Assembly (NCBI GenBank): GCA_040384585.1
Contig: JAZKJD010000008.1
Coordinates: 1 to 64,000 of the forward strand
Source: JAZKJD01 sp040384585
GTDB taxonomy: Bacteria > Pseudomonadota > Gammaproteobacteria > Diplorickettsiales > Diplorickettsiaceae
Direction of reading: 5' to 3'
Length of the DNA stretch: 64,000 nt
Under the pieces are notes generated by a model. That model had not been told where the DNA came from. It did no database searches and saw nothing but the letters and a program-made list of their open reading frames with translations. Shown here in pieces: positions 8,793 through 15,917 of the stretch. The translations under genes were made by a program, and so were the position numbers. Within the stretch, counting starts at the first letter, position 1. Each line of letters starts with the position of its first letter.

Positions 8793-9473
8793 ATGATTAA
8801 ATTGACGTTTCGTGGTCTGTGCTTGCTGGTTTTGTCCATTATGTTAGTTGCTTGTGGGAAAGTTAATAATGGGCTAAAAACAGCTTCACCTACTAATTTT
8901 CAGGCAGGTAAAGATTATCAGCTTATCTCTCATTCTCAAATTACTCCGCAATCAAGTCCTGAAACTGTCGTAGAGGTCAAAGAGTTTTTTAACTACGCTT
9001 GTCCCGCTTGTTATCATTTCGAACCCGCTTTGGAAAAGTGGCTTGCAGAAAAACCAGCCTATGTGAAATTTGAACGCATACCTATTATATTTCAGCCAAG
9101 CTGGAGAAGCTTAGCGCGTGCGTATTATATTGCCAAGATGTTAGGTGTAGAAAAGCGGTTAACACCCGCAATATTTAAAGCTATCCATGTGGATGGCCAA
9201 GATTTATCCGATCCTAAACTACAAGAAGCCTTTTTTATAAAACAAGGCGTTACACAACAAGAATTTGAAAGTATGGCTAGTTTTTCTCCTGGTATTGATG
9301 CTCAATTATTGCGAAGTGATACCCTGATGCAAGAATATAAAATTTTTACTGCGCCTACTTTGGTGATAGACAATCGATATAAAGTTGACCCAAGCTTAGT
9401 AGGTGGAGATCCCGCTCGCTTCCTACAAGTCACTGACTATCTAATTGAAAAAGTGAGAAAAGGAGGGAACTGA
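8793..9473 (+). CDS. DsbA-like thiol:disulfide interchange lipoprotein
   Basis: A 226-aa DsbA-family protein likely to oxidise or isomerise disulfides in envelope proteins. The start at 8793 (after an AGAGGG site) gives a signal peptide with lipobox LVAC (Cys21), so it would be lipid-anchored rather than soluble. The active site FNYACPACYHF places CPAC at 70-73; classical DsbA has CPHC. The later APTLVIDNRY segment carries the family's cis-Pro. It is followed immediately by mlaF, which starts 1 bp after its stop, but no functional link is known. Confidence 0.87.
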   Translation: MIKLTFRGLCLLVLSIMLVACGKVNNGLKTASPTNFQAGKDYQLISHSQITPQSSPETVVEVKEFFNYACPACYHFEPALEKWLAEKPAYVKFERIPIIFQPSWRSLARAYYIAKMLGVEKRLTPAIFKAIHVDGQDLSDPKLQEAFFIKQGVTQQEFESMASFSPGIDAQLLRSDTLMQEYKIFTAPTLVIDNRYKVDPSLVGGDPARFLQVTDYLIEKVRKGGN

Positions 9474-10274
9474 TTGGACAATTTAGTCAAGATTCGCAGC
9501 TTATATTTTAAACGCAATGGACGCACTATTTTTTCAAATATCGACCTTACTATTCCACGAGGAAAAATCACTGCGATTATGGGGCCGAGTGGTTGCGGTA
9601 AAACGACTCTTTTACGTTTAATAGGCGGGCAGCTTAAGCCAGAAAGCGGAACAATAGTTGTCAATGATAAATTAATTAATCGTTTGCCGCGAACCCAGCT
9701 TTATCAACTTCGCCATAAAATGGGTATTTTATTTCAAAGCGCTGCGTTATTTACCAGTCTAAATGTTTTTGAGAATGTCGCCTTTCCTTTACGGGAACAT
9801 ACACAACTGTCTGAATTTATGATTCGTGATATTGTGCTAATGAAATTACAGTGCGTTGGATTGAGAGGAGCGGCTGATTTGATGCCTAGTCAGCTATCGG
9901 GAGGAATGGCGCGCCGTGTTGCATTAGCCAGAGCGATCGCACTTGATCCAGAGCTTATTATGTATGATGAGCCTTTTACAGGTCTGGATCCTATTGCGCT
10001 AGGTGTCATTATTAAATTGGTTTGCGATCTTAATGTTTCCTTAGGTATGACAACAATTTTGGTCTCACATGATGTGCAAGAGGTAATGCGTATTGCTGAC
10101 TATATCTATTTAATTGCTAGCGGAAAAATTATTGCTCAAGGGACTTCTCAAGAATTGCAGCTTAATAAAAATCCAGAGCTTGAACAATTTTTACAAGGAT
10201 TACCTGATGGCGTGGTTCCGTTTCACTATCCTGCTGTCGACTATGCGCAAGCTTTGTTTAATGAGCATATATGA
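9474..10274 (+). CDS. mlaF: Phospholipid ABC transporter ATP-binding protein MlaF
   Basis: The ATPase of the Mla system, which moves phospholipids between outer and inner membranes to keep outer-membrane lipid asymmetry. Walker A GPSGCGKTT is at residues 37-45, the signature LSGGM at 141-145, and Walker B LIMYDEP at 161-167. It starts at TTG with an AGGAGG site 7 bp before. Its TGA stop overlaps the ATG that was probably the original mlaE start (10274). Confidence 0.95.
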   Translation: MDNLVKIRSLYFKRNGRTIFSNIDLTIPRGKITAIMGPSGCGKTTLLRLIGGQLKPESGTIVVNDKLINRLPRTQLYQLRHKMGILFQSAALFTSLNVFENVAFPLREHTQLSEFMIRDIVLMKLQCVGLRGAADLMPSQLSGGMARRVALARAIALDPELIMYDEPFTGLDPIALGVIIKLVCDLNVSLGMTTILVSHDVQEVMRIADYIYLIASGKIIAQGTSQELQLNKNPELEQFLQGLPDGVVPFHYPAVDYAQALFNEHI

Positions 10275-10284
10275 TGTGGATAAT

Positions 10285-10428
10285 TAAACCACTTTCGAAA
10301 CTGTGGAATTTGCTTGGGTTCGAGACGAACGACTGGCGAGGACCGGAGTTTACAAAGGTAAATGAGGACCGGAGCCAGACGTTCAACAATGAAATCAAGT
10401 AAATCTACACAGTTTCGAAAGTGGTTTA
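10285..10428. repeat. Family B palindromic repeat, copy B1, at the mlaE start
   Basis: A 144-bp element bounded by perfect 21-bp inverted repeats (left arm begins TAAACCACTTTCG, right arm ends CGAAAGTGGTTTA) with TA at each end. The core shares GAGGACCGGAGTTTAC, AATGAGGACCG and CAATGAAATCAAGT with copies B3, B4 and B6. It separates mlaF from the body of mlaE. Removal of 142 bp, keeping one TA, joins a reading frame starting at 10274 to the mlaE body. Confidence 0.9.
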
Positions 10429-11207
10429 TTGATAAGTTAAGCTTATTAGGTCAAATTGGACTTGGTTTTTTAACGAATCTTGGTTGCTCGGGGTTATTTC
10501 TTTGGCATATTCTTTATCGTAGACCACACGTTAAAAAAAGCTTTCCCTTATTGATAGAACAGCTATATTTTATTGGTGTATTGTCTTTGCTTATTATCAT
10601 TTTATCTGGATTATTTATTGGCATGGTCGTGGGATTGCAGGGCTATACTACCTTAGATAAATTTGGAGCAAGCCAACAATTAGGTCAGTTAGTGGCCTTA
10701 AGTGTTGTGCGAGAGTTAGGTCCAGTGGTAACTGCATTATTGTTTGCTGGTCGTGCAGGATCAGCGCTGACGGCTGAAATTGGTTTAATGAAGTCAACTG
10801 AGCAGCTAGCAAGTATGGAAATGATGGGCGTTGATCCACTTCGACGCGTCATTTCTCCTCGTTTTTGGGCTGGTTTTATTGCCATGCCTTTACTCGCCAT
10901 TATTTTTAGCACGATTGCTATTTGGGGTGGATACTTGGTAGGCGTTGTATGGTTAGGCGTAGATGGTGGTACTTTTTGGGGTGCTATGCAAGCTTCTGTT
11001 GATTTTAATGATGACATTCTCAATGGAATAATCAAAAGTATCGTGTTTGGAATAGTCGTTACCTGGATTGCTGTGTTTCAAGGATACGATACGGTGCCAA
11101 CGGCGCAGGGGATTGGGCGTGCTACAACACGTACAGTTGTTTATTCTTCTTTAGCGGTATTAGGTTTAGATTTTATATTAACTGCCGTGATGATGGGGGG
11201 CTGGTAA
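10362..11207 (+). CDS. mlaE: Phospholipid ABC transporter permease MlaE
   Basis: The inner-membrane permease of the Mla complex (MlaE/YrbE family), with motifs QLYFIGVLSLLII, GLFIGMVVGLQGY, RELGPVVTALLFAGRAGSALTAEIG and TEQLASMEMMGVDPLRRVISPRFWAG. The 281-aa frame is about 20 residues longer than E. coli MlaE. Its first residues, up to about 22, are encoded inside repeat B1; ATGs at 10362 and 10389 both lie in the repeat, and an AAAGG precedes 10362. The ancestral start was probably 10274 (MWIIIDKLSLLGQIGLGF). Which present start is used is unknown. Confidence 0.93.
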   Translation: MRTGARRSTMKSSKSTQFRKWFIDKLSLLGQIGLGFLTNLGCSGLFLWHILYRRPHVKKSFPLLIEQLYFIGVLSLLIIILSGLFIGMVVGLQGYTTLDKFGASQQLGQLVALSVVRELGPVVTALLFAGRAGSALTAEIGLMKSTEQLASMEMMGVDPLRRVISPRFWAGFIAMPLLAIIFSTIAIWGGYLVGVVWLGVDGGTFWGAMQASVDFNDDILNGIIKSIVFGIVVTWIAVFQGYDTVPTAQGIGRATTRTVVYSSLAVLGLDFILTAVMMGGW

Positions 11208-11672
11208 GTGCGTGATAGAATAATAGAAGTTTGGGTTGGCTTATTTATGCTAATAGGCATTATCGCTTTACTCATTTTAGCGCTTAAGGTGAGTGGTTTG
11301 AGTGTTGGAAGTGATGGATATAGTGTAACGGCCAATTTTGACAATATAGGGGGGCTTAAAATTCGATCACCTGTTACCTTATCAGGAGTTAAAATTGGCC
11401 AAGTGTCTGGAATAACACTAGATAGTACACAATTTAAGGCTGTTGTAACGATGCGAATTGATGCAAATCAGCGACAATTGCCAGCCGATACATCAGCGAG
11501 TATTCTAACACAGGGGTTACTAGGGGCTAACTATATTAGTCTTAAACCCGGTTTTGATCAGACTTTTTTAAAAAACGGAAGTGCTATCCAAGATACACAT
11601 CCGGCATTAATTTTAGAGGATCTCATCGGACAATTAATCTTTAGCTTAAAGGGCTCAGGGGGGAAACAGTGA
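11208..11672 (+). CDS. mlaD: Mla lipid-binding MCE protein MlaD
   Basis: A 154-aa inner-membrane-anchored MCE-domain protein that forms the periplasmic hexameric ring on MlaFE. It has an N-terminal transmembrane helix (about residues 8-28) followed by the MCE domain (FDNIGGLKIRSPVTLSGVKIGQV). It starts at GTG directly after the mlaE stop. The C-terminus (DLIGQLIFSLKG) keeps the hydrophobic helix that lines the MlaD pore. Confidence 0.95.
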   Translation: MRDRIIEVWVGLFMLIGIIALLILALKVSGLSVGSDGYSVTANFDNIGGLKIRSPVTLSGVKIGQVSGITLDSTQFKAVVTMRIDANQRQLPADTSASILTQGLLGANYISLKPGFDQTFLKNGSAIQDTHPALILEDLIGQLIFSLKGSGGKQ

Positions 11673-12268
11673 AAAAAGTAATTGTATTCTTTATTGGTTT
11701 ACTGTTTTGTACAGTAGTATGGGCCATTTCTTCGCCACTTGATTTGTTGAAAAATACATCAAATCAATTAATTAGCGCCTTACAACAAAACCAGGCTACC
11801 TTAAAAACGAAGCCACAGCTTGTCTATCAGATCGTTAACCAAATTTTACTACCTCATGTTGATTTAATTAATATGTCAAGTAGGGCATTAGGTCGGGACA
11901 CATGGCGAGAAGCGACTCCAATGCAAAGACAAGCCTTTACTCAGCAATTTACTATTCTGCTAATTCGTACTTATGCAAGTGCCTTAGCACAATATACCGA
12001 TGAAAAAGTGAATTTTCTACCATTGCGAGGTGGTTTTAATGGACAGCGTGTACAAATTGATACGAATATTATTCGTGATAGCGGGCCTGCTATTAACGTC
12101 AGCTATCGCCTGATGCGAGTAAACGACCAGTGGAAACTTTATGATTTTAGTGTCGATGGTATTAGCCTGATACAGAGTTTCCGTTCTCAGTTTGCTGAGG
12201 AGTTACAGGAAAGAGGTATGGATGGTCTGATCCAAGAACTTGCGCAACACAATGCACAGAATGGCTGA
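11669..12268 (+). CDS. mlaC: Periplasmic phospholipid carrier MlaC
   Basis: MlaC (199 aa) ferries phospholipid across the periplasm between MlaA and MlaFEDB. The signal peptide is at about residues 1-19 (VIVFFIGLLFCTVVWA). The body has the family's MSSRALGRDTWREATPMQRQAF segment and a C-terminal YDFSVDGISLIQSFRSQF motif. It overlaps mlaD by 4 nt and its stop overlaps the mlaB start by 1 nt, so the operon order mlaFEDCB is preserved. Confidence 0.94.
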   Translation: MKKVIVFFIGLLFCTVVWAISSPLDLLKNTSNQLISALQQNQATLKTKPQLVYQIVNQILLPHVDLINMSSRALGRDTWREATPMQRQAFTQQFTILLIRTYASALAQYTDEKVNFLPLRGGFNGQRVQIDTNIIRDSGPAINVSYRLMRVNDQWKLYDFSVDGISLIQSFRSQFAEELQERGMDGLIQELAQHNAQNG

Positions 12269-12729
12269 TGAATACTGAGCCCTCATTGCAGCATAAAAAC
12301 ATTAGACCGCATTCGAAACTGCGTAATTTACTTGGTTTTATTAAACCTCTGGCTGCTCTCCTTAAACCGTTCTCCTGCGGCAACAATTGTGGGAGTCGTT
12401 CCTCGCCAGCCGTCCGTCTTGAACTCAAGGAAACTCCTGTGTTTCAAAAGCAATCTAATACCTACTATTTATCTGGAAAGTTAAATTTCGAGACAGTGCC
12501 ATTTTTATGGCAAGAAAGCCAATCTGCCTTAAAAGATCGAGAACAAACGTTGACTATTTTTGACTTAGGGGAAGTCGCTCAAAGTGACAGTAGCGGTGTT
12601 GCCTTATTGATTGCTTGGACTAGAAACTTCCGTCGTCGATCCCAGATAATTCATTTTGTCCATTTACCTCGTCAGATGTTGGCGATAATCCAACTTGCGG
12701 GCCTAGAGACCATCATCCCGATAAAATAG
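12268..12729 (+). CDS. mlaB: STAS-domain protein MlaB, with a repeat-derived insertion
   Basis: The cytoplasmic STAS subunit that stabilises the MlaF ATPase. The STAS domain occupies about residues 63-153 (YYLSGKLNFETVPFLW; IFDLGEVAQSDSSGVALLIAW), with the conserved Ser in the DSSG loop. Residues about 12-62 are encoded by repeat B2. Removing 153 bp leaves the start MNTEPSLQHKNINTYYLSG and a 102-aa protein, close to the 97 aa of E. coli MlaB. The insertion is in frame and the gene is not broken, so the protein may carry a 51-residue N-terminal extra segment. Confidence 0.88.
   Translation: MNTEPSLQHKNIRPHSKLRNLLGFIKPLAALLKPFSCGNNCGSRSSPAVRLELKETPVFQKQSNTYYLSGKLNFETVPFLWQESQSALKDREQTLTIFDLGEVAQSDSSGVALLIAWTRNFRRRSQIIHFVHLPRQMLAIIQLAGLETIIPIK
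12302..12458. repeat. Family B repeat copy B2, inside mlaB
   Basis: A degenerate family B element with the left end TTAGACCGCATTCGAAACTG and right end TTTCAAAAGCAATCTAA (about 15 of 22 positions complementary). TA dinucleotides sit at 12303 and 12456. The centre differs from other B copies but shares the CTTGAACTCAAG segment. The inserted length between the TAs is 153 bp, a multiple of three. Confidence 0.75.
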
Positions 12730-12737
12730 AGAGTTAA

Positions 12738-14009
12738 ATGGTGGATAAGCTTATTATTCATGGCGGAACGCCCTTACAAGGTGAAATACGAATTTCTGGT
12801 GCTAAGAATGCGACTTTACCTATTTTAGCGGCTTGCTTATTGTCAGAAGAACCAATTACCTTATTTAACGTTCCCCATTTACAAGATGTTACTACCATGG
12901 TGGAACTTCTCAGCGGTATGGGCGCTCAGTTCACGATTGGTGAGCGTATGAGTTTAGAAGTCAGTGCTCGCGATCTTATCGATTCCTATGCTCCTTATGC
13001 GCTTGTTCGTAAGATGCGTGCCTCTATTTTAGTATTAGGATCGTTATTAGCACGTTGCGGTGAAGCCATTGTTTCTCTACCCGGTGGATGTGCAATTGGA
13101 ACTCGCCCAGTTAATCTACATATCCAAGGCCTGCAAGCCATGGGGGCACAGATGAGTGTTGAAAATGGCTATATCAAAGCAAAAACAAAAGGACGTTTGC
13201 AAGGAGCGACAATTAAACTTGATACGATTACCGTGACAGGAACGGAAAATCTAATGATGGCCGCTACGCTAGCAAAAGGGACGACTGTCATAAAAAATGC
13301 AGCACGTGAACCTGAAGTCATTGATCTCGCTAACTTTTTAAATAGTATTGGCGCGAATATTAGCGATGCCGGAACAGATACCATAACGATTGAAGGTGTT
13401 GATCAGCTAACAGGAGGTTATTATCGAATTTTACCTGATAGGATTGAAGCAGCTACCTATCTCATTGCCGTAGCTTGCACCCAAGGATTTATTCGTTTAA
13501 AGGACATACGCGCCAATAATTTAGAAGCTGTTATTCATACCTTGCGTCAAGCAGGTGCCGACATTGTGGTTGGCGATCATTGGATTGAGCTTGATATGCG
13601 TAACAGACGAGCAAAAGCGGTGAATGTGAGCACGGCGCCCTATCCAGCCTTTCCTACCGATGTACAAGCGCAGATTATGGCGCTTAATATTACTGCAAAA
13701 GGAACGGGCAGCATTACAGAAACTGTTTTTGAAAACCGTTTTATGCATGTTCAAGAAATGCGGCGCATGGGCGCGAATATTATCTTAAAGGGTAATGTTG
13801 CTATCTGTAAAGGTGTTGAGAAACTAACTGGAGCAGAAGTGATGGCAACTGACTTACGCGCATCTGCAAGCTTAGTGTTAGCAGGGTTAACCGCAGAAGG
13901 TGAAACTATCGTTAATCGGATCTATCATATTGATCGCGGTTATGAGTGTATAGAAGAAAAGTTATCTCAACTGGGCGGAAAAATTCGGCGTATCTCTGTC
14001 TCTGATTAG
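12738..14009 (+). CDS. murA: UDP-N-acetylglucosamine 1-carboxyvinyltransferase
   Basis: MurA (423 aa) transfers enolpyruvate from PEP to UDP-GlcNAc, the first committed step of peptidoglycan synthesis. It has the N-terminal GEIRISGAKNATLPILAACLL (Lys-Asn of the active site), the catalytic-loop Cys in the LPGGCAIGTRPVNLH segment, and normal length. This Cys is the fosfomycin target in the family. It follows mlaB by 8 bp, the usual gammaproteobacterial order apart from a missing ibaG/bolA gene between them. Confidence 0.97.
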   Translation: MVDKLIIHGGTPLQGEIRISGAKNATLPILAACLLSEEPITLFNVPHLQDVTTMVELLSGMGAQFTIGERMSLEVSARDLIDSYAPYALVRKMRASILVLGSLLARCGEAIVSLPGGCAIGTRPVNLHIQGLQAMGAQMSVENGYIKAKTKGRLQGATIKLDTITVTGTENLMMAATLAKGTTVIKNAAREPEVIDLANFLNSIGANISDAGTDTITIEGVDQLTGGYYRILPDRIEAATYLIAVACTQGFIRLKDIRANNLEAVIHTLRQAGADIVVGDHWIELDMRNRRAKAVNVSTAPYPAFPTDVQAQIMALNITAKGTGSITETVFENRFMHVQEMRRMGANIILKGNVAICKGVEKLTGAEVMATDLRASASLVLAGLTAEGETIVNRIYHIDRGYECIEEKLSQLGGKIRRISVSD

Positions 14010-14016
14010 GGGACAC

Positions 14017-14072
14017 TACACCCCTTCGCAATTGAAACTGCAAACACCACAATTTCAATTGCTTTGAGTCTA
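14017..14072. repeat. Family C short repeat relic, copy C2
   Basis: A hairpin region with GCAATTGAAA / TTTCAATTGC arms (10 bp) flanked by TACACCCCTTCGC and GCTTTGAGTCTA, which match the ends of C1 and C7 in degraded form. It lies in the convergent gap between murA and the CADD-like gene and could act as a weak terminator for either. Confidence 0.6.
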
Positions 14073-14101
14073 TTTGACACGATGATGCAAGTTCGGACAG
14101 T

Positions 14102-14839
14102 TTATACGGAAGACATTTCGCAGTTTACATTCATTCCAATCGTTTGTGACTGTATCCCACTTAACATATTCCATACCGATTGAGCTAGCTTTTTAGCCGC
14201 TTTTTCAGCCTTACCTTTCTCTGCTGAGGGTAGCGATTGTATTAGCATTTTTGTTGCTTCAGAATGTTCTACATCAGCCTCCAAGTGGACTAGAAAAAAT
14301 TTTAATGTGTTTTGATCATCAATATTGTAAAATTGTTTGAGTCCCACGATTTTGCTGGCTGCTGTTTGTGGAATTTGGCGTTCATAAGCATATAAAGCGC
14401 CTATTCCTTCTTCATAAGAAGCACGTGAAAGCGATAAAAAATCTTCGATTAATTGTTTAGTCTCAGGAAGTGGCTCGCTATTTTTTACTGTTTCTTCAGT
14501 TAAATCCAAACCTTTGGCAAATTGTAGCCATAGTGCAGGGTGACTTTCTCCGCTATTCATTCCTTCCTCGTCATTTAAATTTTCTAATAATACCTGACGT
14601 GCATGTGAAAACTGACAGTTACTATGTGTTGCGCTGATATAGCGAGGAAAAGCTTCAACATGGTGGTAATATTGACAAGCATAAGTACGCAAGTCTGTCA
14701 ATGAAAGTTTTCCTGCTGACCAAGCTTGGTACAGGGGATGTTTTAATAGATGATTTTCATTCAGTTGTCTATCAAGTAGTTGCATAGAGTTATCTTGTAA
14801 ATCATCATTAAGCACATTATCTAATAGTTGCTTAATCAT
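14102..14839 (-). CDS. CADD-like self-sacrificing pABA synthase (TenA/PqqC fold)
   Basis: A 245-aa diiron/heme-oxygenase-like helical protein closely resembling Chlamydia CADD (CT610), which makes p-aminobenzoate for folate from one of its own tyrosines. Metal ligands by alignment from memory: E92, H100, E153, H185, D189 and H192 (motifs AYERQIP and HLEADVEH). The presumed sacrificed tyrosine (HPLYQAW, Y37), Y152 and K163 are also present. ATG 14839 has a strong AAGGAG site; the frame open to 14953 lacks one. A folB gene is in the same window (48.5 kb). The activity is inferred. Confidence 0.85.
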   Translation of the reverse strand: MIKQLLDNVLNDDLQDNSMQLLDRQLNENHLLKHPLYQAWSAGKLSLTDLRTYACQYYHHVEAFPRYISATHSNCQFSHARQVLLENLNDEEGMNSGESHPALWLQFAKGLDLTEETVKNSEPLPETKQLIEDFLSLSRASYEEGIGALYAYERQIPQTAASKIVGLKQFYNIDDQNTLKFFLVHLEADVEHSEATKMLIQSLPSAEKGKAEKAAKKLAQSVWNMLSGIQSQTIGMNVNCEMSSV

Positions 14840-14959
14840 ATGGCTGTTCTCCTTCTTCGGTTTAGAGGGACTTATTGTACAGAAATTTATAGCAGATCTA
14901 AAATGACCGTTTTCATAATGTCGTTTTCTGATAATTTCCTTATACATACCCACCTGCTA

Positions 14960-15191
14960 TTCTAAGAACTCTGTACGCTACAAAAAATAAAAATAGCTCG
15001 TCATGGCGAGGCCGAAACGTTAGTGAGGCCGTGGCCATCCAGAAAAAATGAAGCGTTTCACCCGATTGCCGCGCGCTTCGCGCTCGCAATGACGAAAAAT
15101 GCTTTACTATCGCTTCAACCAAAAATTAACTGTTTTTTCAATAGCTTACTTCATCCTAATGCATTTTTTGTAGCGTGCAAAGTTCTAAGAA
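14960..15191. repeat. Composite palindromic element P
   Basis: A 232-bp element with about 29-bp terminal inverted repeats (left TTCTAAGAACTCTGTACGCT, right end AGCGTGCAAAGTTCTAAGAA; 27 of 30 positions match). Inside, 14999-15093, is a second palindrome-rich unit running from CGTCATGGCGAGGCCG to GCTCGCAATGACG, much like the GTCATTGCGAGC palindromic elements of Rickettsia and relatives. No protein is encoded. A fragment of the same end is at 53990-54010. Confidence 0.8.
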
Positions 15192-15209
15192 ATCTTTCTA
15201 TGGGGATAC

Positions 15210-15243
15210 TGCTCGCTCGACTTTTTAAAAAATCGAGCGAGCA
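15210..15243. repeat. Perfect short palindrome
   Basis: TGCTCGCTCGA and its exact complement flank a TTTTT/AAAAA core. It would form a strong hairpin or cruciform. It sits 128 bp upstream of the Gly-rich lipoprotein start; it could be an operator, a terminator for transcripts entering from the left, or a relic of a repeat end (GAGCGAGCGGTATA in family C). Confidence 0.55.
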
Positions 15244-15370
15244 GACTATAGTAAAAAAAATCTATTAAAGCAAACTACGAAGTACTTTCTAAAATTTGAC
15301 TCTATCTTCTTAAGCTTCTAGGATAAAGACTCATATTTAAATCTTAAATAGATATTCAAAAGGAGTCATT

Positions 15371-15820
15371 ATGAAGCTTTTAAGGATAGGTCTTCCTATT
15401 TTTATAGGGGTAGTTAGTATTTCTTTACTCACAGCCTGCGGTGGTGGTAGTGGTGGACCAGGAGGAGCGCCGGGAGCTGCAGGTGCTGGAGGAGCTAGCG
15501 GTGGCACTACAACTTCTGGCTTACTAGGAGGAAACTTAGCTGGTCTCTCATTGAACAGTGATGGGGGTCTGAACTTGACCGCCTCGGCACTGAACACACT
15601 TGGACTACAAGTGAACGCACTCACGCCAGCTGACGTAGCAGATTTAAGTGCAACAGTACCAGGAATAGGAACATTAAGTGCTGAGGCTATAAGAAGTAAT
15701 GGACAACTAATAGGTATTCAATTACCGACTGGGGGAGCATTTGCCCTGCCAGGTGTAGGAACGACATTACCTGGAGGCATACGCTTACCTACGCTACCTC
15801 TAAATCTTCTTGGTCGCTAA
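15371..15820 (+). CDS. Gly-rich putative lipoprotein
   Basis: A 149-aa protein with a signal peptide and lipobox LTAC (Cys23), followed by a Gly/Ala-rich linker (about residues 24-55, runs such as GGGSGGPGGAPG) and a C-terminal segment rich in Leu, Gly and Thr. There is a good AAGGAG ribosome-binding site. I recognise no family. Its base composition is more GC-rich than its surroundings because of the Gly codons. It converges on the TpsB gene across a shared terminator. Confidence 0.7.
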   Translation: MKLLRIGLPIFIGVVSISLLTACGGGSGGPGGAPGAAGAGGASGGTTTSGLLGGNLAGLSLNSDGGLNLTASALNTLGLQVNALTPADVADLSATVPGIGTLSAEAIRSNGQLIGIQLPTGGAFALPGVGTTLPGGIRLPTLPLNLLGR

Positions 15821-15860
15821 TTGATAGCGCTACCCTAAAAATAACATTTATTGTTTACGT

Positions 15861-15903
15861 GTAGGATTGAAAGAGGTTTCACCTTCTTCAATCCTACTTT
15901 TAA
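15861..15903. terminator. Bidirectional intrinsic terminator
   Basis: An 11-bp stem GTAGGATTGAA / TTCAATCCTAC with an inner GAGG/CCTT pairing, followed by a short T-run on the + strand. It lies between the convergent Gly-rich lipoprotein gene and the TpsB gene, so it probably serves mainly the + strand gene. Confidence 0.75.
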
Positions 15904-15917
15904 AGCTTAATTTTTTG

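Noticed and set aside
10274..10402. 42-codon frame left between mlaF and mlaE
   Set aside because: It is the disrupted old mlaE start reading into repeat B1. It may be translated as a leader, but there is no reason to think the peptide has a function.
15210..15243. Palindrome as a rho-independent terminator
   Set aside because: The T/A runs lie in the loop centre rather than after the stem, and no gene ends just upstream on either strand except the distant CADD start region.
15337..15624. 95-aa Pro/Ala-rich frame opposite the Gly-rich lipoprotein
   Set aside because: It is the antisense shadow of the Gly codon runs (GGN read as NCC).
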